The position numbers and the translations under genes were made by a program. Positions 6,693-12,900 of a DNA stretch of 16,186 bases are shown here, piece after piece. Under the pieces are notes generated by a model. That model did no database searches. It was not told the DNA's origin and saw nothing but the letters and a program-made list of their open reading frames with translations. Origin of the DNA: Clostridia bacterium (GTDB taxonomy: Bacteria > Bacillota > Clostridia > Christensenellales > Borkfalkiaceae); assembly GCA_900767815.1 (NCBI GenBank), contig CAAGAM010000136.1, positions 1 to 16,186 on the forward strand. The letters are read 5' to 3'. How positions within the stretch are numbered: position 1 is the first letter of the stretch; each line of letters begins with the position of its first letter.

Positions 6693-7274
6693 ATGGAATT
6701 AAAAGTTGTTAACATCTTGGACTTGATTGAGATTATCGGAGAGGAGGATACAAAAACCATTCTCTCCGATTTTAATTGTGAAAAAAATCCCGAAATAGAA
6801 AACTTCGTGAAAAATAATGCGATTGATTTTGCAAAGAGAAAAATCTCGATTACGTATTTATTTGTTGACGAAAATATCGATAAAATATATGCAATTTATG
6901 CTATTACGCATAAAGTCATTGAAATCGATCCGAAGCATTTAAGCAAAACGAAAATAAAACAGATAGAAAGATTTGCGGAAAAGGATATAGAAAGCGGAAA
7001 GTACATAGTGTCAGCGTTTTTGTTGGCTCAATTCGGAAAGAGTTTTGACGGCAAACAAGCGAATATTTCCGGAAATGCTATGATGGATACGGTTATACAG
7101 AAGTTGAAAGAAGTGCAGCATGAAATCGGTGGTGGCATAGTATATCTTGAGTGTGAAGACAAGGACAAGCTTATAAATTTTTATGAAAACAAGAACAATC
7201 GTTTTGTCTTATTCGGCGAACGATTTGATGCTGAGGAAAAAGTATTGTATAAGCAATTATTGAGGGTTATCTAA
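6693..7274 (+). CDS. GNAT-fold acetyltransferase-like protein, probable toxin
   Basis: A 193-residue protein of the GNAT superfamily. The central strands and helix ITYLFVDENIDKIYAIYAI (about 50-68) and the C-terminal GGGIVYLECEDKDKLINFYE (145-164) followed by FVLFGERF match the GNAT beta-sheet and the typical last motif (YLEC-D--L--FYE--F). The acetyl-CoA pyrophosphate loop, normally Q/R-x-x-G-x-G/A, is degenerate here: the equivalent stretch is AQFGKSFDGKQANISGNAM (about 115-133). GNAT toxins such as TacT and AtaT acetylate the amino acid on charged tRNAs and stop translation, with the antitoxin encoded just before, as here. The degenerate loop means it could be a divergent subfamily or have altered cofactor binding. 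The start is the ATG one base after the antitoxin stop. Confidence 0.75.
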   Translation: MELKVVNILDLIEIIGEEDTKTILSDFNCEKNPEIENFVKNNAIDFAKRKISITYLFVDENIDKIYAIYAITHKVIEIDPKHLSKTKIKQIERFAEKDIESGKYIVSAFLLAQFGKSFDGKQANISGNAMMDTVIQKLKEVQHEIGGGIVYLECEDKDKLINFYENKNNRFVLFGERFDAEEKVLYKQLLRVI

Positions 7275-7298
7275 CAATTTGCTTATTAAGTGAAATGA

Positions 7299-7616
7299 TT
7301 TACATTAGAGTATTGGGGAACAACGCCTGAATTTACAGACGGAGATATATTCAAAACGAAAATTTCTTTGAATGGAACAAATCGTGGCGATGGCGGTGTA
7401 AATGGCGGTGTAAATGGCGGTGTAAAACTTTCCGAAATAGAGCGTGAAGTTTTAGAGTGTATAAAGGAAAACGGCGAGTTTAATGCCGAAGAAATAGCCG
7501 AGGCAATAAAAAGAGGAAAACGTACCGTGGAAAGAGCGATTAAGTCATTGAAAGAACAGGGTATAATAGAACGTAACGGCTCGGATAAAACGGGCAGTTG
7601 GAAAGTGATTGAATAA
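7299..7616 (+). pseudogene. C-terminal fragment of an AlbA_2/AAA_4-type ATP-binding protein
   Basis: The open frame from 7299 gives EYWGTTPEFTDGDIFKTKIS, then a Gly-Gly-Val-Asn repeat, then a winged-helix domain (EREVLECIKENGEFNAEEIA ... GKRTVERAIKSLKEQGIIER). This is the characteristic tail of AlbA_2 (Schlafen AAA_4) proteins with a C-terminal wHTH. A TGA lies at 7296 and nothing upstream resembles the catalytic N-terminal part, so roughly the first three quarters of the gene are missing. There is no ribosome binding site. A 12-base tandem repeat (GGCGGTGTAAAT, about three units at 7392-7426) encodes the Gly-Val-Asn linker and is normal for this family. A TTG at 7368 could start an 82-residue DNA-binding protein, but that seems unlikely. 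Confidence 0.7.
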
Positions 7617-7706
7617 AAATATTGTCGGCTTTGTTTAAAATGCCTAAAATGGCAATGAACCATAATTAACTTGAAAGTAAATAAAGTCAAGACCGGAGAA
7701 ATTAAT

Positions 7707-8486
7707 ATGGCTGATGTGAAAAACGAGAAAAAAGACATATACGATTATTTCGATCTTATCGATCAGGCAAAAACAAAAAAGGAAAGAGAAGGGTATGTAG
7801 ACGAGGCTCTTCTTTCAGAACCTGATAATTTGCAATTATTGCTAATGAAAAACGAAAAGAATCGGAAAAAACAAGCAGCGTATCTTGCAGGTTTGGAAGA
7901 TATCGTTTCTATCGGCAATAAGCAAATGCAGGACGGGGAATATTTTCAAAACGACAAGGGCGATTTTTGGCTTGTATATGAGACCAGACCGTATATGACG
8001 GCGTGCTACCAATACCTTTCGGCATTAATGGAAAACGGTTTTGTAACGAAAGCAATAAAAGAGGGTGAAAGGCTTTTGGAATTATGCAAAAGCGACAATC
8101 TTGGCGTTCGCTATGATTTGATGCACTTGTTCGCGTTGGCAGAAAACAAAGAGAAAGCGGAAGAATTGTTCAAGGCTTACGATGAAGAACAGGCGTCGCA
8201 GATGATGTTACCGCTTTGTTTTTTATACTATAAAATCGGAGAAACTGAAACTGCTAAAAATTTGCTGTTGAAAATAAAAGAAATCAACAAAGACTTATTG
8301 AAGTTTATTAAAAAAGTTTTAGCGGATGACGTGTATTTTAAAGTTACAAAGATGCTTGGAACGGGTTATCGTCCGAATACCATAGAGGAGTTGTTGGTGG
8401 AATACGACAGGTATTATAATATATTTGAGTCTTGTCCGTTATTTTTCGATTGGGCGAAAGCGGCTTTATCCGAGAAAAATATATAA
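7707..8486 (+). CDS. Helical-repeat (TPR/ST7-like) protein of unknown function
   Basis: A 259-residue, almost wholly helical, soluble protein with no signal peptide or membrane segment. Residues about 80-200 form TPR-like helix pairs, such as PYMTACYQYLSALMENGFVT, KAIKEGERLLELCKSDNLGV, RYDLMHLFALAENKEKAEEL and a further pair, and the end has the motif FDWAKAAL. The arrangement resembles bacterial ST7-like TPR proteins (RPYMRAL...LARALWxLGRREEA...LNPNDNQGVRYLL), whose function is not established. The ATG at 7707 is chosen because GGAG lies 9 nt upstream; a TTG 36 nt earlier has no such site. A weak promoter, TTGTCG-N16-TAAAAT (7623-7650), precedes it. No catalytic residues are evident. It probably acts as a protein-interaction scaffold. 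It stands alone, with an RNA gene downstream on the same strand. Confidence 0.7.
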   Translation: MADVKNEKKDIYDYFDLIDQAKTKKEREGYVDEALLSEPDNLQLLLMKNEKNRKKQAAYLAGLEDIVSIGNKQMQDGEYFQNDKGDFWLVYETRPYMTACYQYLSALMENGFVTKAIKEGERLLELCKSDNLGVRYDLMHLFALAENKEKAEELFKAYDEEQASQMMLPLCFLYYKIGETETAKNLLLKIKEINKDLLKFIKKVLADDVYFKVTKMLGTGYRPNTIEELLVEYDRYYNIFESCPLFFDWAKAALSEKNI

Positions 8487-8574
8487 ATTTTTCAGACCAT
8501 ACTAACGTATATAAGTTACAGAGAATATAATAAAAACAGAGAAAAAATAGTTGTTTCTACAACGTTAATTTTGA

Positions 8575-8604
8575 TTGACAAACTGTGTGTTCGTATGTTA
8601 TAAT
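8575..8604 (+). promoter_or_regulatory. Consensus promoter of an orphan structured RNA
   Basis: TTGACA (8575-8580), 18 nt, TATAAT (8599-8604). The expected start is near 8611. No open reading frame with a ribosome binding site follows before the terminator at 8719-8751. Confidence 0.8.
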
Positions 8605-8610
8605 ATATAC

Positions 8611-8751
8611 AGTTAGAAAGGTATTTCGTCAGTTCAAACCAAGGCAAGAATTGACAAAATATCTATTTTGTAGTACGCGCGCATCTACGTTGACCGAAAT
8701 TACTGATTCGGTCAAAAAAGAGTCAAAAACGCTTGTTTTTGGCTCTTTTTT
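8611..8751 (+). ncRNA. Candidate structured small RNA of about 140 nt
   Basis: Between a consensus promoter and an intrinsic terminator the sequence folds into a chain of hairpins. Hairpin I is long: 8620-8635 pairs with 8648-8663 over 16 positions with one C-A mismatch and a few G-T pairs, exposing the 12-nt loop AAACCAAGGCAA. Hairpin II is short (GTAG/CTAC, 8670-8673 with 8685-8688) around a GC-alternating loop. Hairpin III is a perfect 9-bp stem TTGACCGAA/TTCGGTCAA (8690-8698 with 8707-8715) with loop ATTACTGA. Hairpin IV is the terminator. The layout is unlike 6S RNA (one long rod) and tmRNA, and I do not recognise a known family. Function unknown; a trans-acting regulator or a defence-associated RNA are possibilities. 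Confidence 0.65.
8719..8751 (+). terminator. Intrinsic terminator of the orphan RNA
   Basis: AGAGTCAAAAAC (8719-8730) pairs with GTTTTTGGCTCT (8735-8746) over 12 bp with one G-T pair and a GCTT loop. A T-run reaches 8751. Confidence 0.85.
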
Positions 8752-8956
8752 ATATGTTTTTTGGCATTTTTGAGGATTTTTCTAAGGTTAAAATATGTAA
8801 GTTGACCATGCCGTTTTCATTGCTGATTTTTGGCGTTTTTTTGAAAAATCAAGGTTTGAACCTACAACATACCGATTTTAGCCATTTTTTAAGGGCGGTT
8901 TGCCATACATTTTAGCACCGACCTAAAAAATATTTTTTATAAGTTTTTTGTTGTAT
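8752..8956. other. T-rich stretch without a recognisable gene
   Basis: About 200 bases, T-rich on the plus strand. I found no reading frame with a start and ribosome binding site, on either strand. The only local structure is the 12-base palindrome AGGTTTGAACCT at 8852-8863 and two similar TTTTTGGC[A/G]TTTTT runs (8757 and 8826). Confidence 0.5.
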
Positions 8957-9014
8957 AGGTGTCTGATTTAGCGGACACCTTTTCATTTACTTTATGTGAT
9001 TTTTATAGTATAAT
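8957..9014 (+). promoter_or_regulatory. Promoter and GGTGT-N12-ACACC dyad of the SIMPL gene
   Basis: The promoter is TTTACT (8986-8991), 17 nt, TATAAT (9009-9014). A dyad GGTGT (8958-8962) and ACACC (8975-8979) ends 6 nt ahead of the -35. The same dyad with the same arm spacing and the same distance is repeated before the WYL regulator gene. It may be a regulator binding site; it could also act as a weak terminator of upstream transcription because TTTTCATTT follows. Confidence 0.6.
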
Positions 9015-9047
9015 AATTACACTGAAAAATTTATCGGAGGTTGTAAG

Positions 9048-9704
9048 ATGACGAAGACGATTACCGTTAAAGGCGTAGGGAATGTTTCGGTTAAACCCGA
9101 TTTGATTGTTGTTTCTATGAAATTAGCAACAGAAGACAGAGAGTACGATAAAACAATGGAGCTTGCCGCAGAACGGATAAGCCTTATAAATGATTCGCTT
9201 GAAAAAATCGGATTTGAAAAAAATTCCGTGAAAACTACTGATTTTAACGTTCGCACGAATTATGAAAGCGTAAAGGATAAGAGCGGCAATTACAAAAGCG
9301 TATTCAAAGGATACGTTTGCAATCATAACTTAAAGGTGGAGTTCGATTTCGATACAAAGATGCTCGCAAGTGTGTTGTCTGCGATTTCCGAATCTCTTGC
9401 AAAGCCGGAGTTTTCCATCTCGTTTACCGTGAAAGACTCGTCGGCGGTGTGTGGCGAACTTCTGAAGTCGGCTGTGAAAAACGCGAAAGAGAAAGCCGAA
9501 ATACTGTGTTCGGCTTCTGGTGTAAAACTCGGCGAACTCGTATCTATCGATTACAATTGGGGCGAAATAGATCTGTATTCCGATACGAATTACGAAGTCG
9601 GCGACCGATTTATGGCAAAGGCGGCTTGTTTATCGAATATCGATATTCAGCCCGACGATATAAAAACAAGCGATACGGCGACACTCGTGTGGGGAATTTT
9701 ATAA
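9048..9704 (+). CDS. SIMPL-domain (DUF541) protein, cytoplasmic
   Basis: A 218-residue protein that covers a complete SIMPL domain. It starts with ITVKGVGNVSVKPDLIVVSM, the signature opening (G-G-V-x-x-x-P-D strand), has ISLINDSLEKIGFEKNSVKT (45-64) with the typical helix and K-T-D-F turn, FKGYVCNHNLKVEF (86-99), and AVKNAKEKAEILCSASGVKLGEL (about 141-163) near the end. SIMPL proteins (YggE/BP26 types) are linked to oxidative-stress tolerance in some bacteria and form ring oligomers; the biochemical activity is unclear. Many are exported, but this one has no signal peptide or lipobox, so it should be cytoplasmic. CGGAGG precedes the ATG at good distance. It has its own promoter and terminator, so it is monocistronic, and may be controlled by the WYL regulator that follows. 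Confidence 0.88.
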   Translation: MTKTITVKGVGNVSVKPDLIVVSMKLATEDREYDKTMELAAERISLINDSLEKIGFEKNSVKTTDFNVRTNYESVKDKSGNYKSVFKGYVCNHNLKVEFDFDTKMLASVLSAISESLAKPEFSISFTVKDSSAVCGELLKSAVKNAKEKAEILCSASGVKLGELVSIDYNWGEIDLYSDTNYEVGDRFMAKAACLSNIDIQPDDIKTSDTATLVWGIL

Positions 9705-9716
9705 GAATGGCATTTT

Positions 9717-9747
9717 AAGCGTAACCGATTGGTTGCGCTTATTTTAT
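9717..9747 (+). terminator. Intrinsic terminator of the SIMPL gene
   Basis: AAGCGTAACC (9717-9726) pairs with GGTTGCGCTT (9731-9740), 10 bp with one G-T pair and a GATT loop, followed by ATTTTAT. Confidence 0.8.
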
Positions 9748-9754
9748 ACATAAA

Positions 9755-9811
9755 GGTGTCCGCTTTCTTGCACACCTTGTTCTTTACAAAAATAGTCGGA
9801 TATGGTATAAT
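9755..9811 (+). promoter_or_regulatory. Promoter and GGTGT-N12-ACACC dyad of the WYL regulator
   Basis: The promoter is TTTACA (9783-9788), 17 nt, TATAAT (9806-9811). A dyad GGTGT (9755-9759) and ACACC (9772-9776) ends 6 nt before the -35, exactly as in front of the SIMPL gene. The longer half-site AAAGGTGTCCGCT (9752-9764) is the reverse complement of the half-site at 8970-8982. Because a complete terminator already lies at 9717-9747, a second terminator is not needed here, which favours an operator. Confidence 0.65.
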
Positions 9812-9847
9812 GTTATTGTAAAATGTGATAGGTATAGGTAAAAGCCG

Positions 9848-10843
9848 ATGAAGCAAGAAAACGCGTATAAAATCAAACTCTTGAAGTTACTCGAAATTTT
9901 ACGACAGGATTCGGATGAGGATCATTACATAGGGACGACGGAGCTTATAGGTAAACTTGCCGATATGGGAATCGTCTGCGACCGCCGCACTTTATATAAG
10001 GATATAGAGGTGCTGAATAATTTCGGTTATGAGGTTCTTTGCGAAAAGTCCCCGGGAAAGCCGAATTGCTATTGTGTTGCCGATAGAAGTTTCGATGTTC
10101 CCGAGCTGCGTATTCTTATGGATGCGGTGCAAGCGGCGAGCTTTGTTACGCCGAGTAAAACGGAAGTTTTGCTTGATAAGATTGCCGATCTCGGCGGAAG
10201 TCATCGCGCCGAACTTTTTCAAAGTAATATCGTGCGGTTTAATACGACTAAAAGCACGAACGAGAATATCTTTTATGCTATAAGCGAAATCAATTCGGCG
10301 ATAGAGAACAATAAAAAGGTTTCGTTCGAATATTTCGATTTCAATGAAAAGCACGAGCGCGTATATCGTAAAGACCATAAGCGGTATTTCGTAAATCCAC
10401 TTGCAACCATATTTGATGACGATAATTACTATCTGATTGCTTATTACGGGAAACATCCCGGCGTTGTTCATTACCGAATCGACCGTATGGACAAGGTGGA
10501 AATGGTGGAAGAGCAGTGCAAAGATCCGTATAACGGCGAGCCGATTAATCTGAAGCACCATAAAAAGACTATTTTCGGAATGTTTCAGGGAGAAACGCAG
10601 GAAGTCAAATTTCAAGCCGATAAGAGTCTTCTGGATGTGATATTCGATGTTTTCGGTGATAATATTACGTTGGAGCCGCTGAACGACAATATGGTTACTT
10701 TTAAAGCCGAGGTGCAGGTTAGCCCTACATTTTTAGGTTGGTGCTGTTCTTTCGGGGATAAACTTAAAATTATTGAACCTGAATATGCTGTAGAAAAATT
10801 ACAAGAACATATTGCCAATTTGAGTGAAATATATAAAAAGTAG
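9848..10843 (+). CDS. WYL-domain transcriptional regulator
   Basis: A 331-residue regulator with three parts. An N-terminal winged helix (about 8-80) contains IKLLKLLEILRQDSDEDHYI, TTELIGKLADMG and the recognition helix CDRRTLYKDIEVLNNFGYEV. A WYL domain (about 140-235) has KVSFEYFDFNEK, FVNPLATIFDDDNYYLIAYY (YYL in place of WYL) and HYRIDRMDKVEM. A WCX-like C-terminal region (about 245-325) ends in VSPTFLGWCCSFGDKLKIIEPEYAVEKL. WYL proteins sense nucleic acids or other ligands and commonly control defence, DNA-damage and mobile-element genes. Only a weak AGG-type ribosome binding site precedes the ATG. The gene is probably self-regulated through the dyad upstream of its promoter and likely also controls the SIMPL gene. 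It is intact; an insertion sequence begins 15 bases after its stop. Confidence 0.92.
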   Translation: MKQENAYKIKLLKLLEILRQDSDEDHYIGTTELIGKLADMGIVCDRRTLYKDIEVLNNFGYEVLCEKSPGKPNCYCVADRSFDVPELRILMDAVQAASFVTPSKTEVLLDKIADLGGSHRAELFQSNIVRFNTTKSTNENIFYAISEINSAIENNKKVSFEYFDFNEKHERVYRKDHKRYFVNPLATIFDDDNYYLIAYYGKHPGVVHYRIDRMDKVEMVEEQCKDPYNGEPINLKHHKKTIFGMFQGETQEVKFQADKSLLDVIFDVFGDNITLEPLNDNMVTFKAEVQVSPTFLGWCCSFGDKLKIIEPEYAVEKLQEHIANLSEIYKK

Positions 10844-10858
10844 AAGGAAGTTCATTCA

Positions 10859-11960
10859 TGTAGGTTTGTCAAACATATGAGACAGATTTTGAAAAAAATC
10901 AATTATGTATAAGTCCAAGATTTAAGTAGTCAGCAACGTATTGTTTAGGAGATTTCCAAGCAAGGGGACACATAGGAAAAGAGTTGTAACGTTTCAAATG
11001 AACGGCAAGTTGCTTTGAAAAGTCTTCAAAGGAGTAAAACCTGTGAGTGGCATAGAAGTATTCGTTATCTTTTCTATGCGAACGTTCAACTTTTCCATTA
11101 TGTCTCGGAGTGAAAGGACGAATTAGTTTATGTCTTATTCCTAACTCTTTGAGGCGAGCCTCAAAGAGCGAAAATTTACCTTTTTTACGATCATCGAAGG
11201 ATTTGATGAATTCTAAGCCATTGTCCGTTTGAATGCACTCTATGTTAAACGGAAAAGCTTTAATCAGGGCGTTAAGAAATTGAACGGACGAATAAGTAGA
11301 TTGCTCTTTAAAAGCCATAACGAAACGAAATCTGGAATATTCGTCAATTGCAGTATATTGATAGAACCGTTCTTGCAAACCGTCGGCATTCGGAACTATA
11401 CAGGATAAAGGAACAATTTTAACATCGACTTGAACTCTTTGGCCGGGATAAAGCATTTTTTCGTAAGGTTTTGCAATATATTTAGGATTTGGCAGTTTAA
11501 TCGGTTGTAAAGATAAACGTTTTAACACTCGCCAAAGAGACGGAATTGAACGCTTATAGCCTCGCTGCATAAGTTTAGCCCAAAATACGACGAGACCCGC
11601 ATTAAGGTTTCGACGGCGCATATCCGAAATGAGTTTTAGTTCTTCCGTCGTATGTTGGTTAGGGTGGCTATGCGGGCGGCGCGAACGCTCTGCAAGAGAG
11701 TCGAGCGTTCCGTCGTACATTTTACGCCAACGATAAATTGTAGCTCTTGAAACGCCAAACTTACGAATAGCTGAAAAAACAGAATTTCTTTGAGAATAGA
11801 GTGCAACCGATTGACGAAAGCGAAGTCTTTGTGTTAAAGTATTCATGATAGCGATAGATTTTCCTTTGAAGTATTTTGTTAGCACTTAAACTTTAACATA
11901 AAGAAAATCTTTTCGCTATCTTTTTTATTGCCTTTGTCTCATATGTATTGTAATCCTACA
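10859..11960 (-). mobile_element. IS481-like insertion sequence, complete
   Basis: An element of 1102 bp with imperfect 26-bp terminal inverted repeats at 10859-10884 and 11935-11960. The outer ends read TGTAGG...CCTACA, the inner 12 bases of each end (CATATGAGACA and flanking base) are identical, and 21 of 26 positions agree. It holds one transposase gene on the minus strand. I see no direct target duplication: the left flank ends ATTCA and the right flank begins AACTT. It lies between the WYL gene and a nucleotidyltransferase-like gene and breaks neither frame. Confidence 0.85.
10899..11846 (-). CDS. IS481/IS3-superfamily DDE transposase
   Basis: A 315-residue transposase from the ATG at 11846; an in-frame GTG at 11885 would add 13 residues. 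An N-terminal HTH (IRKFGVSRATIYRWRKMY) binds the ends, then PHSHPNQHT and the integrase core (rve fold). Numbered from the GTG, catalytic residues are Asp154 (QRVQVDVK), Asp221 (CIQTDNGLEF) and Glu267 (RHNGKVERSH), about 45 residues after the second Asp. The last is longer than the 35 of classical D-D-35-E enzymes because of an insert (DDRKKGKFSLFEARLKELG). The single frame without a programmed frameshift fits IS481 rather than two-frame IS3 elements. It appears intact and possibly active. Confidence 0.92.
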   Translation of the reverse strand: MNTLTQRLRFRQSVALYSQRNSVFSAIRKFGVSRATIYRWRKMYDGTLDSLAERSRRPHSHPNQHTTEELKLISDMRRRNLNAGLVVFWAKLMQRGYKRSIPSLWRVLKRLSLQPIKLPNPKYIAKPYEKMLYPGQRVQVDVKIVPLSCIVPNADGLQERFYQYTAIDEYSRFRFVMAFKEQSTYSSVQFLNALIKAFPFNIECIQTDNGLEFIKSFDDRKKGKFSLFEARLKELGIRHKLIRPFTPRHNGKVERSHRKDNEYFYATHRFYSFEDFSKQLAVHLKRYNSFPMCPLAWKSPKQYVADYLNLGLIHN

Positions 11961-11989
11961 AACTTAGAATGAAAAATTTTTAACAGATA

Positions 11990-12018
11990 TTGACAATTGA
12001 AATTATTTGTGTTACAAT
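11990..12018 (+). promoter_or_regulatory. Near-consensus promoter of the nucleotidyltransferase-like gene
   Basis: TTGACA (11990-11995), 17 nt, TACAAT (12013-12018). It lies 30 bases outside the right end of the insertion sequence. The start point would be near 12025, only about 5 nt before the first ATG. Confidence 0.75.
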
Positions 12019-12029
12019 AGACATGTAAT

Positions 12030-12827
12030 ATGATTTGGGGAGATGACGAATTGGTAGAAGAAGCTTTCAAATTATTTGTTGAAAAACTTTCAAAAAAAAC
12101 AGGAAAAAGTTATAATGAGATATTAATTAAATTAGAGTTATATACTAATTTTTTTAAATCTTTAAAAATTGATGATTTTTCTCCCTTTCAAAAAAATGCT
12201 TATTTTCATCAAAAATTAGTTAATCAATATTATTTAGAGGAAATATCAAAATTTAATTCAAGATTACAGCATGAAAATATTCAATATATTTATATGAAAG
12301 GTTTAGTCCCTGCTGTAGAATTATATTCAGATTTTAATTTAAGGCGCTTTCATGATATTGATGTGTTAATTAAAGAAAAAGATATTATAAAAGTTCATGA
12401 TATAATGTTATCATTAGGATATTGTTGTAAAATAGATTCACCTAAAATTGATACAAATCATTTAGTATATTCAAAGCTAATAAATGGTTGTAATTTACAA
12501 TTTGAAATACATAAAAATGTTTGTAATCCGCAGACGCGATATCAAGAATTGACCAATTTAGCTTGGGATAACATGGAATCATGTACTTGTCTAGATGTTA
12601 ATTTAAATATTATGAATCCATATTGTCAGTTTATTCACTATATTTTACATTTTTGTGAACATACAAGAAGTATTTATGAGTGTAAATTAGTGTTTCAATC
12701 TGTACGAGTAAGAATGCAAATATTATATGATGCGTGTTTAGTTTTAGAAAAATACAAGTTAGATTTTGATAAACTATTTTTCTATACATCTAAAATTGGA
12801 GCAGAATTTGATTTATATTATAGTTGA
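12030..12827 (+). CDS. Nucleotidyltransferase-like protein (NTP_transf_5), probably 3'-truncated
   Basis: A 265-residue protein with the NTP_transf_5 core: NIQYIYMKGLVPAVELYSD (88-106) followed by NLRRFHDIDVLI (108-119), where K-G and R-x-x-x-D-I-D are the family signature and the two Asp would bind metal. Members occur in peptide/polysaccharide biosynthesis clusters and next to defence genes; the exact reaction is generally unknown. The ATG at 12030 would be almost leaderless; a TTG at 12051 has GGGGAG 9 nt upstream and may be the real start. The gene is markedly more AT-rich than its neighbours (codons mostly A/T-ending), a sign of separate acquisition. The protein stops shortly after the helical region that in the family continues, exactly where an element junction seems to lie, so a C-terminal part is probably missing. 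Confidence 0.75.
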   Translation: MIWGDDELVEEAFKLFVEKLSKKTGKSYNEILIKLELYTNFFKSLKIDDFSPFQKNAYFHQKLVNQYYLEEISKFNSRLQHENIQYIYMKGLVPAVELYSDFNLRRFHDIDVLIKEKDIIKVHDIMLSLGYCCKIDSPKIDTNHLVYSKLINGCNLQFEIHKNVCNPQTRYQELTNLAWDNMESCTCLDVNLNIMNPYCQFIHYILHFCEHTRSIYECKLVFQSVRVRMQILYDACLVLEKYKLDFDKLFFYTSKIGAEFDLYYS

Positions 12828-12862
12828 CACCTAATTTTATGGACACTATCGATACCAAAGAG

Positions 12863-12897
12863 AAAAGTGTATGAATCGCATTGAAACATACACTTTT
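12863..12897. terminator. Bidirectional terminator after the Tn recombinase
   Basis: AAAAGTGTATG (12863-12873) and CATACACTTTT (12887-12897) form a perfect 11-bp stem with a 13-nt loop. The arms end in T-runs on both strands. It lies 3 bases beyond the stop of the minus-strand recombinase. Confidence 0.8.
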
Positions 12898-12900
12898 TCG

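Noticed and set aside
7392..7426. 12-base tandem repeat considered as a CRISPR-like or regulatory repeat
   Set aside because: It is in frame, has no spacers and encodes the normal Gly-Val-Asn linker of AlbA_2-type proteins.
7286..7738. Minus-strand frame of 150 codons
   Set aside because: It is opposite the AlbA_2 remnant and the start of the TPR-like gene. Its Pro-rich repeat is just the complement of the Gly-Val-Asn repeat, and it has no recognisable domain.
8611..8773. Short plus-strand frame over the orphan RNA considered as a peptide gene
   Set aside because: Its start lies before the predicted transcription start, there is no ribosome binding site, and it runs through the terminator hairpin.
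8845..8870. GGTTTGAACC considered as the T-arm of a minus-strand tRNA or a tRNA attachment site
   Set aside because: The flanking bases do not form a T-stem of five pairs or an acceptor stem, and no anticodon or D-arm is found nearby.
9992..10615. Long minus-strand frame of 207 codons opposite the WYL gene
   Set aside because: The plus strand encodes a complete WYL regulator with all expected domains; the opposite frame has no domain and no start signal.
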